From assembly GCA_913063505.1 (NCBI GenBank), contig CAJXYT010000005.1:1-59639 (forward strand): a stretch of DNA of 59,639 nucleotides, in the 5' to 3' direction. Of the stretch, positions 36,494-44,915 are shown piece by piece; position 1 is the first letter of the stretch, and every line of letters begins with the position of its first letter. Under the pieces are notes generated by a model. The model saw only the letters and a program-made list of their open reading frames with translations. It made no database searches and was not told the origin of the DNA. This DNA is from an uncultured Gammaproteobacteria bacterium (GTDB taxonomy: Bacteria; Pseudomonadota; Gammaproteobacteria; Steroidobacterales; Woeseiaceae). Made by a program: the position numbers and the translations under genes.

Positions 36494-37729
36494 TCAGTCG
36501 TTGTTCGAGATGATAGTGAGTTTGGGCTGTGTCTCGGATGCGCTTACAGCATAGAAGTGCTCAGCCGCTAGTTCAATCAACTTGCGGGCCAAATCAACCT
36601 TCGACGACTTTGGGAAAGCTTTCTCACCATCACGCCAAAGTACGGTTGCTGTGTTGTCATCGTAATCAAAGCCACAATCTCGTCCAACACGATTGGCAAC
36701 AATCATATCGAGATTCTTTTTTTCCAGCTTACCGCGCGCGTACTCGATGACATTTTCAGTCTCTGCCGCAAAGCCCACAGTGAAAGGCGGTGCATCCAGC
36801 GCTGCGACCGATGTAAGAATGTCTGGACATCGGACTAACTCAAGGCTCATCCCCTCGTTGTTCTTTTTGATTTTCTGCTGCAAAATATTGGTAGGTCTGT
36901 AGTCGGCTACCGCGGCTGCAGCGATGAATATGTCCGCATCACCGATCGCCTCGTGGGTCGCCGCGTACATTTCTTCTGCGGACTCTACGTTCACCACATC
37001 AATGCCCGGGGGTTCAGAGACATTTACCGGTCCGCTGACCAGAATCACAGAAGCACCTTGCGCCACAGCCGCGCTAGCTATCGCATAGCCCATCTTTCCC
37101 GAACTTCGATTCGTAATGTAGCGAACAGGATCAATCACCTCTCGTGTTGGGCCCGCAGTTATGACGACAGTGCGACCCTCAAGTAGGCCTTCGCCCTTGC
37201 CGCCTGTTAAGTTGAATACAGTCGCCGCGATCAGATCAGTCTTCAACATGCGGCCCGCGCCCGTTTCTCCACATGCTTGTGAGCCCACTCCCGGGCCAAT
37301 TATGTGAATTCCCCGCTCCTCCAAAACCTCACGATTCGACTGAGTTGCCGGATTACTCCACATCACGTGGTTCATCGCAGGGGCCAAAGCGATCGGCGCC
37401 TCTGTCGCGAGGCATATCGTTGTCAGCAGGTCGGGCGCCCCGCCACTGACGATACGGGCCATAACCTCAGCGGTCGCAGGGGCTATTAAGACCATATCCG
37501 CCCAGCGAGCGAGCTCAATATGACTCATCGCCGCTTCAGCCTCTTTGTCCCAAAGATTGGAGCGAATGGGCTTTCCCGATACAGCCTGTAATGCAGTCGC
37601 GGTAACAAATTCCTCTGCGGAAGATGTCATTACTATCTGAACCTCGGCGCCGCGCTCGCGTAGACGCCGGACAAGATCCGGTGCTTTGTACGCGGCTATC
37701 CCGCCCGTAATTCCGAGAACGACATTCAT
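36494..37729 (-). CDS. coaBC: bifunctional phosphopantothenoylcysteine decarboxylase/synthase
   Basis: Two steps of coenzyme A synthesis. The CoaC flavoprotein half (about 1-185) shows GITGGIAAYKAPDLVRRL, the His-containing SHIELARWAD and PAMNHVMWSNPATQ. The CoaB half has TAGPTREVIDPVRYITNRSSGKMG and FAAETEN. 411 residues, standard. First gene of the coaBC-dut unit. Confidence 0.96.
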   Translation of the reverse strand: MNVVLGITGGIAAYKAPDLVRRLRERGAEVQIVMTSSAEEFVTATALQAVSGKPIRSNLWDKEAEAAMSHIELARWADMVLIAPATAEVMARIVSGGAPDLLTTICLATEAPIALAPAMNHVMWSNPATQSNREVLEERGIHIIGPGVGSQACGETGAGRMLKTDLIAATVFNLTGGKGEGLLEGRTVVITAGPTREVIDPVRYITNRSSGKMGYAIASAAVAQGASVILVSGPVNVSEPPGIDVVNVESAEEMYAATHEAIGDADIFIAAAAVADYRPTNILQQKIKKNNEGMSLELVRCPDILTSVAALDAPPFTVGFAAETENVIEYARGKLEKKNLDMIVANRVGRDCGFDYDDNTATVLWRDGEKAFPKSSKVDLARKLIELAAEHFYAVSASETQPKLTIISNND

Positions 37730-38125
37730 GAGGCAAGCTTAGCCCGTAGACGTCAGTAATTACCAGTCGAAGGGACCTTATTGGCACACAGTAGGCTCCA
37801 TACTGATATTAGAATCGGATTTCCGCTATTCAGAGATTGGGAAATGGCGCACAATCATCCATCCGGTGTGGCGGGAGCTAGGCTAGGCTGACGAACGCAT
37901 CACCAAGCGCCTGAAATCCGCTGTGCAGCAGGTCGATATCAGTCCGCCAAACCATATAATCATCGGCGAGGGCAGAGCAACGTCTCTGGCCAGTCGAGGG
38001 CTGCTTTGACACCGCGGCATCAAAGGTCCCAATGAGCCCTTGTATTGCGCCGATGCCACTGGTATAAAGTCCAGCTCCTTGCCTGTCTACCATGGGCAAC
38101 TATTAGTAAAATCAGAGACTTACCC
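37730..38125. other. coaBC-rpmB intergenic region
   Basis: 396 bases where many relatives carry radC; no RadC motif is visible. It must hold divergent promoters for coaBC and rpmB. TTGCCT (38079) and TATTAG (38101) are a weak rpmB promoter candidate. A 73-codon minus-strand ORF is listed separately. Confidence 0.4.
37878..38099 (-). CDS. doubtful small ORF
   Basis: 73 codons starting [17 protein letters not shown]. Composition is not absurd for a protein, but there is no ribosome site, no recognised family and no conserved motif. It would cover much of the coaBC-rpmB gap. Could be chance or a decayed gene. Confidence 0.2.
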   Translation of the reverse strand: MPMVDRQGAGLYTSGIGAIQGLIGTFDAAVSKQPSTGQRRCSALADDYMVWRTDIDLLHSGFQALGDAFVSLA

Positions 38126-38362
38126 ATGTCCAAGGTATGCCAAGTGACGGGGAAACGGCCGCAATCGGGCAATAACGTTTCTCACGCACACAATAAAACT
38201 CGTCGTCGCTTTCTGCCAAACCTGCAAAGCAAGCGTTTTTGGGTCGAATCCGAGAAGCGTTTCGTACGCCTTCGCATCTCGCATAAAGGCCTTCGCAACA
38301 TCGACAAGCATGGTATCGAGAAAGTTCTCGCTGACCTGCGTGCCGATGGTTTGCGCATTTAG
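38126..38362 (+). CDS. rpmB: 50S ribosomal protein L28
   Basis: 78 residues, [21 protein letters not shown], the standard L28 start, with [16 protein letters not shown]. The track start at 38045 is too early. Pairs with rpmG 18 bases downstream. Confidence 0.97.
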   Translation: MSKVCQVTGKRPQSGNNVSHAHNKTRRRFLPNLQSKRFWVESEKRFVRLRISHKGLRNIDKHGIEKVLADLRADGLRI

Positions 38363-38380
38363 TCGCCGGAGAATTTAGCT

Positions 38381-38536
38381 ATGCGTGACAAAATCAAACT
38401 CGTTTCCAGTGCAGGTTCAGGCCACTACTACACAGTGACTAAAAACAAGCGTCTGCATCCTGAAAAAATGGAGACTAAGAAGTACGATCCAACCATTCGG
38501 CAGCATGTTATTTACAAAGAAGCCAAAATTAAATAG
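38381..38536 (+). CDS. rpmG: 50S ribosomal protein L33
   Basis: 51 residues, too short for the ORF track: [20 protein letters not shown], then [17 protein letters not shown]. This is the non-zinc form of L33, lacking the CxxC pairs. Located right after rpmB and before a strong terminator. Confidence 0.96.
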   Translation: MRDKIKLVSSAGSGHYYTVTKNKRLHPEKMETKKYDPTIRQHVIYKEAKIK

Positions 38537-38564
38537 TCGTTCTGCCTATGAACAGCTAGTGAAA

Positions 38565-38588
38565 GGCCCGGCATTGCCGGGCCTTTTT
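38565..38588 (+). terminator. intrinsic terminator after rpmBG
   Basis: GGCCCGGC-ATT-GCCGGGCC followed by TTTTT: an 8-bp all-GC stem, 3-base loop and T-run, 28 bases after the rpmG stop. Confidence 0.92.
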
Positions 38589-38631
38589 CGTTTCCGACTT
38601 GTGTTCTTCGGGAGCGCGGCCACAATAAGAC

Positions 38632-39444
38632 ATGCCTGAACTACCCGAAGTTGAAACTAGCCGGCGAGGAATAGAGCCACACATAATCGACACGCGAGTT
38701 TCTCGGGTCTTAATCCGAAATCGCAGTCTTCGATGGCCAGTTTCTCTTGCTGTTGATCGCAACCTGCCTGGCCAGACGATTTCTTCGGTCACGCGCCGCG
38801 CAAAATATCTGCTGATAAATACCGAAAGCGGCTCGGCGATCTTACATCTGGGAATGTCTGGCAGTGTATTCATTGTCGATCGCGACACTCCTGCCGGAGT
38901 GCATGATCACGTAGACATTACTTTCGACTCGGGCAAAACCTTGCGATTTCGCGATCCGCGCCGCTTCGGTTCATTGCATTGGTCCAGGCAAGCATTGCAG
39001 CACAAATTACTAAAATCCCTAGGGCCAGAACCGCTAGATGATTATTTCGACGGAGACTATTTGTGGGCACGGTCTCGCGGCCGCAGTGTTAGCATCAAGC
39101 AGTTCATAATGAATGCAAAGATTGTTGTCGGCGTCGGTAACATCTACGCAAGCGAGTCACTCTTCCTTGCGGGCATCAATCCGAAGCGCGCCGCGGGCAG
39201 GATCTCTTGCTCGCGATACCAAAAACTGGCCGCGGCCATAAAAGACGTTCTTGGAAAGGCCATCAAGGCCGGCGGGACGACGCTAAGAAATTTTTATGGC
39301 GGCGACGGAGAGCCTGGATATTTTGCTCAGCAACTCGAAGTTTACGGTAGGGATGGCGAACATTGCCGCTACTGCAGCTCGATGATCGGCTCTATTGTCC
39401 AGGGACAGCGTTCGACATTCTACTGCAAACAGTGCCAAACCTAA
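38632..39444 (+). CDS. mutM: formamidopyrimidine-DNA glycosylase
   Basis: Removes 8-oxoguanine and formamidopyrimidines. N-terminal catalytic PELPEVET (Pro2, Glu3), HLGMSGS, NAKIVVGVGNIYASESLF, and a C-terminal zinc finger CRYCSS...FYCKQCQ. 270 residues. The stop abuts the convergent coaD stop with no gap. Confidence 0.96.
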   Translation: MPELPEVETSRRGIEPHIIDTRVSRVLIRNRSLRWPVSLAVDRNLPGQTISSVTRRAKYLLINTESGSAILHLGMSGSVFIVDRDTPAGVHDHVDITFDSGKTLRFRDPRRFGSLHWSRQALQHKLLKSLGPEPLDDYFDGDYLWARSRGRSVSIKQFIMNAKIVVGVGNIYASESLFLAGINPKRAAGRISCSRYQKLAAAIKDVLGKAIKAGGTTLRNFYGGDGEPGYFAQQLEVYGRDGEHCRYCSSMIGSIVQGQRSTFYCKQCQT

Positions 39445-39933
39445 TCAGGCACGACCAACCTTCTTGAGTAGGGCATCTTTCACTTTGGATGAAACGAACT
39501 CAGTAATATCACCGCCCAGGGTCGCGACCTCTCGAACCAGCGTTGACGAAATAAAGGTGTACTTGTCTGTCGGTGTCAGGAAGGCAGTCTCGACATCCTG
39601 TGTGAGGTGCCTATTCATGCTCGCCAGCTGAAATTCATACTCGAAGTCTGAGACTGCACGCAGGCCTCGAACTATCACCGCTAGGCCATTCTCATGAGCA
39701 AAGTTGATCGTGAGCCCTTCGTACCCCGTGACCTCTATATTAGCGATGTCGGCAAGCGCTTCCTGCGCAAGCGCAATCCGTTCATTGAAAGAAAACATAG
39801 TGGTCTTTTTTCCGGTATCGGCGGCGACTGCAACAACGACCTTGTCGTATAGTTTTGCTGCGCGCCGGACAAAGTCTTCGTGCCCCAGAGTGATGGGATC
39901 GAATGTCCCTGGATACATGGCGGATACTGTCAT
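39445..39933 (-). CDS. coaD: phosphopantetheine adenylyltransferase
   Basis: Penultimate step of CoA synthesis. It shows the nucleotidyltransferase start YPGTFDPITLGHEDFVRRA, VRGLRAVSDFEYEFQLA, and TFISSTLVREVA (ISSTxxR motif). 162 residues. 13 bases downstream of rsmD, the usual rsmD-coaD pair. Confidence 0.96.
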   Translation of the reverse strand: MTVSAMYPGTFDPITLGHEDFVRRAAKLYDKVVVAVAADTGKKTTMFSFNERIALAQEALADIANIEVTGYEGLTINFAHENGLAVIVRGLRAVSDFEYEFQLASMNRHLTQDVETAFLTPTDKYTFISSTLVREVATLGGDITEFVSSKVKDALLKKVGRA

Positions 39934-39946
39934 ACTTGAAGACCCC

Positions 39947-40540
39947 TCAATCGCTAACTGCCGCCATTAAATAGCGGACTTTTCCAGCTGTTTTGTTTTT
40001 TAATACGCGCCAGTTTTCCGGCACGCGTACTTCTGGTTGGCTGCCGTCCATTTCAATATAGACCCTAGCATCTGCTGCCAACCAACCCTCTGTAGCCAAC
40101 AGTCTACACAATTCGTCGTGGAGATCATCAGCAAAAGGCGGATCGAGGAAAACCACATCAAACGCTTCTGCTGTCGACTCTTGTAGATATTTCGACGCAT
40201 CGACATTGTGAAGTTCAGCGCCCGATGCTTCCAATGACGCAATATTCAAACCCAGATATTTGGCGGCGATTGCCGAGCGCTCAACAAATACAACTCGCGA
40301 CGCACCTCGTGACAGAGCCTCAAGTCCCAGCGCCCCGGTCCCCGCACACAGGTCCAGACACTTCGCACCATGAATTCGCGGCGCTAACCAGTTGAATAAA
40401 GTCTCTCTGATTCGCACCGAAGTCGGCTGCAATCCTGGAACGTCGGCGATTTGCAAAAGGCGACTGCGCCAATTTCCCGCTACAATGCGCAGCTGTCCCA
40501 GCTGGGGTTTTTTCTTGTCTGCAGTTTTGCGGCTAGTCAA
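39947..40540 (-). CDS. rsmD: 16S rRNA (guanine966-N2)-methyltransferase RsmD
   Basis: About 197 residues from TTG 40540 (MTSRKTADKKKPQLG). It has LRIVAGNWRSRLL, LDLCAGTGALGLEALSRGA and the catalytic DPPF in FLDPPFADD. The track version to 40996 adds about 150 residues antisense to ftsY, which are not real. Divergent from ftsY by 43 bases. Confidence 0.92.
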   Translation of the reverse strand: MTSRKTADKKKPQLGQLRIVAGNWRSRLLQIADVPGLQPTSVRIRETLFNWLAPRIHGAKCLDLCAGTGALGLEALSRGASRVVFVERSAIAAKYLGLNIASLEASGAELHNVDASKYLQESTAEAFDVVFLDPPFADDLHDELCRLLATEGWLAADARVYIEMDGSQPEVRVPENWRVLKNKTAGKVRYLMAAVSD

Positions 40541-40583
40541 GGTTCGTACTCGATTAATTAGTCCTTCAGAAGAACGTATAGCG

Positions 40584-41543
40584 ATGTTTCGAAAAAAAGA
40601 AAAGCCCAAAAAGCGCGAGGGCTTCATTAAGCGGCTCCGCGCACGTATCAATAAGGGCAAAAATTGGCTGACGAGCGACCTCGCGAACCTGATTCCGGGC
40701 GGCCAAATTGATGAGGGCATGCTCGAAGACCTCGAGTCATTACTGGTCATGGCGGATGTTGGCGTCGAGACTACCGAATTAATCATTGAAGACCTCAGAA
40801 AGAGTCTTCTACGAAATGAACTCAAGAACCTCGATGCACTTAAAGCCGGCCTCAAGCGATCGCTGCTGCGCATTCTCGGCGGCGTGGAAAGACCTCTCAC
40901 CATCGAGGCATCAGACAATCCATTTGTCATCTTTATGGTTGGCGTCAACGGCGCTGGAAAAACAACAACAATAGGAAAGCTCGCACAGCATCTCAAAAAT
41001 GATGGCTATTCGGTCATGCTGGCCGCTGGTGATACCTTTCGCGCTGCCGCAGTAGAGCAACTGCAGGTTTGGGGAGAGAGAAATGGCGTAGCGGTTATTG
41101 CACAACAATCCGGCGCCGACCCAGCTGCAGTGGTTTTCGACGCGTGGCAGGCCGCCAAAGCGCGCAGCATTAACGTCTTGCTCGTTGACACAGCCGGCCG
41201 ACTCCAGAATCAAACCGGCCTGATGGATGAACTCGTCAAAATGAAGCGGGTCGTCGCCCGCCACGACGAAACAGCACCTCATGAGATCATGCTGGTGCTC
41301 GATGCCAGCCAAGGCCAGAACGCGTTGGTGCAGGCCGAAAAGTTTCACGAAGCATTGGGGCTTACTGGCATTACCGTGACGAAGTTGGATGGTAGCGCGA
41401 AGGGTGGCATTCTGTTTGCCATAGCGAACCAATTGCCGGTGGCCGTTCGTTTCATCGGAATCGGCGAAGACATAGAAGACATGCAGCCGTTTCGAGCCGA
41501 AGAGTTCGTTAACGCGTTGCTCACGTCCGGCGACGAAGGCTAG
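40584..41543 (+). CDS. ftsY: signal recognition particle receptor FtsY
   Basis: About 319 residues. The NG GTPase domain carries GVNGAGKTTTIGKLA, DTAGRLQNQTGLM, and TKLDGSAKGG. The start MFRKKEKPKKREGF is basic and short, so the long acidic A domain of E. coli FtsY is missing, as in many bacteria. ATG 40584 is chosen; the track start at 40392 lies in rsmD. Begins ftsY-ftsE-ftsX. Confidence 0.95.
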   Translation: MFRKKEKPKKREGFIKRLRARINKGKNWLTSDLANLIPGGQIDEGMLEDLESLLVMADVGVETTELIIEDLRKSLLRNELKNLDALKAGLKRSLLRILGGVERPLTIEASDNPFVIFMVGVNGAGKTTTIGKLAQHLKNDGYSVMLAAGDTFRAAAVEQLQVWGERNGVAVIAQQSGADPAAVVFDAWQAAKARSINVLLVDTAGRLQNQTGLMDELVKMKRVVARHDETAPHEIMLVLDASQGQNALVQAEKFHEALGLTGITVTKLDGSAKGGILFAIANQLPVAVRFIGIGEDIEDMQPFRAEEFVNALLTSGDEG

Positions 41544-41551
41544 TAGCTGAA

Positions 41552-42223
41552 ATGATTCAACTCGATAACGTTACAAAGCGATTCCCTGGTGGGCAGGAAG
41601 CAATATCGGGCCTGAGCCTGTCTATAGACAAGGGCGAAATGGTTTTCGTTACCGGTCACTCGGGCGCGGGTAAGAGTACTTTGCTTCGCCTGATCGCTCT
41701 AATTGAGCGACCAAGCGATGGTCAGGTTATCGTCGACAATCAGAACACACGGCGAGTCAAACGTCGAAAAATTCCCGCATACAGGCGGCAGATTGGCATG
41801 GTTTTTCAGGACCACAAACTGCTTTATGATCGCCCGGTCTTTGACAATGTCGCGTTACCTCTGATCATCGCAGGAGTCAGTTACCGCGATGCAGGCCGCC
41901 GAGTCAGGGCGGCTCTTGACCAGGTGAGTTTGCTGCATAAGGAAAAACAGCGGCCGGAGACCCTGTCTGCAGGAGAGCAGCAGCGCGTCGGTATTGCCCG
42001 GGCGATCGTCACGAGACCGAAGTTGTTGATTGCTGATGAACCGACTGGAAACCTCGATCCTGATCTATCGCTTGAAGTCATGCGGATTTTTCGTCGTTTC
42101 AATGAAGTGGGTGTGACTCTTCTAATCGCCAGCCATGACATTACGTTGATTGACCGTCTTGGATGCCGGCGAATTGCGCTGGAAGACGGCAAATTGCAGC
42201 AGCAGGCGGATCCATGGCAATAA
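41552..42223 (+). CDS. ftsE: cell division ATP-binding protein FtsE
   Basis: 223-residue ABC ATPase that with FtsX controls septal peptidoglycan hydrolases. Walker A GHSGAGKST, signature LSAGEQQRVGIARA, Walker B LLIADEPTGNLD. Start eight bases after ftsY; end overlaps ftsX by ten bases. Confidence 0.95.
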   Translation: MIQLDNVTKRFPGGQEAISGLSLSIDKGEMVFVTGHSGAGKSTLLRLIALIERPSDGQVIVDNQNTRRVKRRKIPAYRRQIGMVFQDHKLLYDRPVFDNVALPLIIAGVSYRDAGRRVRAALDQVSLLHKEKQRPETLSAGEQQRVGIARAIVTRPKLLIADEPTGNLDPDLSLEVMRIFRRFNEVGVTLLIASHDITLIDRLGCRRIALEDGKLQQQADPWQ

Positions 42224-43179
42224 CGAGAAATGTAGATGCTGTCGCTCCTGTTCGCTCCTCGGGTGCCTTTAGTATTTGGTTGACGAGGCACACGAGCACT
42301 TCGTTGGGTGCGCTTGGGCGATTGTCGCGGCAGCCATTCGCCAGCCTTATGATCATCCTAGTTATCGGAGTTACATTAGCGCTGCCAGCTGCGATTAATG
42401 TCATTGTAAAAAACATGCAATCGGTTAGTGATAGCTGGAGCAATGCGCTCGATTTCTCGATGTACTTAAAAAAAGACCTGTCGGTAAGCGATGCTGAAGA
42501 TCTGGCTAATTTGATAAGGCAACGTGCAGATATCGAATCGGTCGGCCTCGTAACGGCTGATGAAGCACTGCTCGAGTTCAAAAAACAGTCAGGCTTCGGT
42601 GAGGCACTCAATCAGCTTAGTGAGAATCCCTTACCACACGCCCTTATCGTACGGCCAAGCTCGGGCAATACCGGTGCCTCGCTGACCCTCCTTCAAGAAG
42701 AAATCGGAAACCTACCCGAAACGGAACTGGTTCAGGTTGATACTGAGTGGGTGCAACGATTCCATGCCATTCTCAACATTGTCAGCCAGGCCATCTCGAT
42801 CGGTGCTGTCTTGCTTGGTATCGCCATCGTCGTAATCATCGGCAATACCATTCGCCTCGATATTGAAAACCGGCGTGAAGAAATTGAGGTCACAAAGCTC
42901 ATCGGCGCGAGCAACGCATTTGTTCGTCGACCCTTCTTGTGGACTGGATTCTGGTACGGCCTGCTAGGCGGCGCCTTTGCGTTGCTCTTGGTTCAATACG
43001 GGCTTTACTTGCTACGAGAGCCTGTCAGCCGACTCGCCGGCCTGTATCAGGGCAAGATCGCTGTAGCATCGCTCACAATTACCGAGAGTGCAGCGATCAT
43101 CGGCGTAGCCGTATTTCTCGGCCTTTTCGCCTCCTGGGTGACGGCGGCGCGACATATGCGGCGAATTGAGCCTCGATAA
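42214..43179 (+). CDS. ftsX: cell division protein FtsX
   Basis: About 321 residues with four transmembrane segments: one near residue 50 (SLMIILVIGVTLALPAAINV), then a periplasmic domain, then three at the C-terminal end. DIENRREEIEVTKLIGASNAFVRRPFLW is the conserved cytoplasmic FtsX loop. ATG 42214 is preferred over the track start. Confidence 0.93.
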   Translation: MAITRNVDAVAPVRSSGAFSIWLTRHTSTSLGALGRLSRQPFASLMIILVIGVTLALPAAINVIVKNMQSVSDSWSNALDFSMYLKKDLSVSDAEDLANLIRQRADIESVGLVTADEALLEFKKQSGFGEALNQLSENPLPHALIVRPSSGNTGASLTLLQEEIGNLPETELVQVDTEWVQRFHAILNIVSQAISIGAVLLGIAIVVIIGNTIRLDIENRREEIEVTKLIGASNAFVRRPFLWTGFWYGLLGGAFALLLVQYGLYLLREPVSRLAGLYQGKIAVASLTITESAAIIGVAVFLGLFASWVTAARHMRRIEPR

Positions 43180-43250
43180 CTGGATATAACGCAACTCTTA
43201 GATACACTTAAATATCTGTTTTCTATAACAATATCACCTAATGTACTAGG

Positions 43251-43279
43251 GGAACTTATAGTAGTTGTTAGCACTCTAA
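43251..43279 (+). promoter_or_regulatory. sigma-E type promoter of rpoH
   Basis: GGAACTT (43251-43257), 17-base spacer, TCTAA (43275-43279). The -35 is the exact sigma-E (RpoE) consensus and the -10 differs from TCTGA by one base. In E. coli one rpoH promoter (P3) is sigma-E dependent, so the function fits. The CIRCE operator overlaps its -10. Confidence 0.7.
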
Positions 43280-43294
43280 CCTCCTGAGTGCTAA
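43268..43294 (+). promoter_or_regulatory. CIRCE operator (HrcA binding site) upstream of rpoH
   Basis: TTAGCACTC - 9 bases - GAGTGCTAA is a perfect match to the CIRCE consensus, ending 28 bases before the rpoH ATG. HrcA binding here would cover the -10 of the sigma-E promoter and the transcription start. Confidence 0.92.
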
Positions 43295-43322
43295 AATTGA
43301 CGCCTACAAACGGAGGCATTAC

Positions 43323-44186
43323 ATGACAACCGCTGCTCTGAAATCCAACTATGACCTAGCGCTGGCAGGACCAGTAGGTAGCCTTGACAGCTATATCCAG
43401 GCTGTTGGCGGTATATCCGTGCTGAGCCGGGAAGACGAGCAAGTACTGGCATGCCGCCTGCGCGATAACGAGGATCTCGATGCCGCTCGTGATCTGGTTA
43501 TGGCTCACCTCAGATTCGTTATTCATATTGCCAAGGGATACACCGGTTACGGCCTACCCCTGAACGATCTGATTCAAGAAGGCAATGTTGGTCTGATGAA
43601 GGCCGTCAAGCGCTTCGACCCTGAATACGGCGTTCGACTGGTTTCATTTGCGGTCCACTGGATTCGTGCAGAAATTCACGAGTTCGTTTTGAAGAACTGG
43701 CGCATCGTCAAAGTCGCAACAACCAAAGCGCAACGAAAGTTGTTTTTTAATCTTCGTAAGAAGAAAAAAACACTGTCCTGGTTGACGGATGCTGAAACCA
43801 AGGCCATTGCGAAAGATCTCGGCGTTAAGCCACAAGAAGTTTCGGAAATGGAGAAGCGCCTGCATTCGCGGGATGCGATTTTCGATCCAACTCCTGATAT
43901 GGATGACGAGCGAAACTTTACGCCAGCCGCCTACTTGCCAAGCCCAGATGCAGATCCAGCCAAGCAAGTTGAAGCCTCGGACTGGAATGAAAATACGACT
44001 ACCCGCATGAGGGCCGCTTTGAATATTCTTGACGACCGTAGCCGCCGAATTCTCGAAGAGCGTTGGCTCACTGAAGACAAGATGACATTGCACGAGCTAG
44101 CAGCGGAATATGGAATATCTGCTGAGCGCATTCGTCAACTCGAGGTCAATGCGATTAAGAAGTTAAGTAACGCGATGGGCGTATAG
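43323..44186 (+). CDS. rpoH: RNA polymerase sigma-32 factor
   Basis: 287-residue heat-shock sigma factor. Region 2 includes HLRFVIHIAKGYTGYGLPLNDLIQEGNVGLMKAV, the RpoH box appears as QRKLFFNLRKKKK, and region 4 ends with LAAEYGISAERIRQLEVNAIKKL. ATG with GGAGG six bases upstream. It follows ftsX, as in E. coli, but has its own regulatory region with sigma-E and CIRCE elements. Confidence 0.97.
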   Translation: MTTAALKSNYDLALAGPVGSLDSYIQAVGGISVLSREDEQVLACRLRDNEDLDAARDLVMAHLRFVIHIAKGYTGYGLPLNDLIQEGNVGLMKAVKRFDPEYGVRLVSFAVHWIRAEIHEFVLKNWRIVKVATTKAQRKLFFNLRKKKKTLSWLTDAETKAIAKDLGVKPQEVSEMEKRLHSRDAIFDPTPDMDDERNFTPAAYLPSPDADPAKQVEASDWNENTTTRMRAALNILDDRSRRILEERWLTEDKMTLHELAAEYGISAERIRQLEVNAIKKLSNAMGV

Positions 44187-44210
44187 GCAACCACTAATGA
44201 GTAATACTGG

Positions 44211-44236
44211 AGGCTGCTCTCTGAGCGGCCTTTTTT
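44211..44236 (+). terminator. intrinsic terminator after rpoH
   Basis: AGGCTGCTC-TCT-GAGCGGCCT with one G-U pair, followed by a run of T. 24 bases after the rpoH stop. Confidence 0.88.
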
Positions 44237-44402
44237 GTGGATCGATTTTTTCTGCTTGTAAGCGCGCGTCCGCCACCTGAACGCAGACTTAATTGACCCG
44301 CTTATATTCAGAAAAGTCATACGGATTCGCAGTAATGAGGGCTATGTCATAAGTCGCGCGACTGCATGTAGAATGGTAAGTCCGCCGCGTGAGTGAATGT
44401 GA

Positions 44403-44864
44403 GTGACCGATATCGATAATTGGCTGGCCGAGTACGAGGAGTCCCATGCAACGGTCAGGAATCCGCTGCTCCACTGGACGGCGACACCCGTAGTGATCGT
44501 AGGGTTTAGTGGGCTATTGTGGTCACTGCCGGTGCCCACAGAATTTAAGGATATTTCGCCGCTTCTCAACTGGGGAAGCGCATTCCTGATGGTCACCGCC
44601 ATTTATTACTTTATTATTTCCCTGTCGCTGGCTATCGGCCTGCTACCGTTTCTTCTGGGTCTTGCGGCCATTCAAATATGGCTGGTGAGCGCTGGCCTTC
44701 CGATGCTTGAGATATCCGTCGGCCTTCTGGCTGGTGGGACCGTCGGTCTCGCACTCAGCGGGCAGGGTTCTGCTTCCGCTATCGTGCGTGGCCTACAACT
44801 CATGATGATCGGACCTGCCTGGCTACTCTCTATCTTATATAAGCGCTTTGAAATACCGATCTAG
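44403..44864 (+). CDS. DUF962 / Mpo1-like membrane protein
   Basis: 153 residues. The N-terminal segment WLAEYEESHATVRNPLLHWTATPVV matches the DUF962 pattern (Y..H....N..LHW.G.P) with its conserved histidines. About four hydrophobic segments follow. The yeast relative Mpo1 is an Fe(II) dioxygenase acting on 2-hydroxy fatty acids; the bacterial role is untested. GTG start without a strong site. Monocistronic. Confidence 0.75.
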   Translation: MTDIDNWLAEYEESHATVRNPLLHWTATPVVIVGFSGLLWSLPVPTEFKDISPLLNWGSAFLMVTAIYYFIISLSLAIGLLPFLLGLAAIQIWLVSAGLPMLEISVGLLAGGTVGLALSGQGSASAIVRGLQLMMIGPAWLLSILYKRFEIPI

Positions 44865-44915
44865 TCATATAGCATCGACGTCCCAAGCCGTACTAAATAC
44901 CTCAGGAAAACGCCT

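Noticed and set aside
40541-40996. N-terminal extension of rsmD in the ORF track
   Set aside because: It is antisense to ftsY, is Ser/Arg-rich and unlike any RsmD; the family start fits TTG 40540.
43277-43285. ROSE-type or FourU RNA thermometer in the short rpoH leader
   Set aside because: The CIRCE arms could pair in RNA, but they do not sequester the GGAGG site, and the exact CIRCE consensus is a better explanation.
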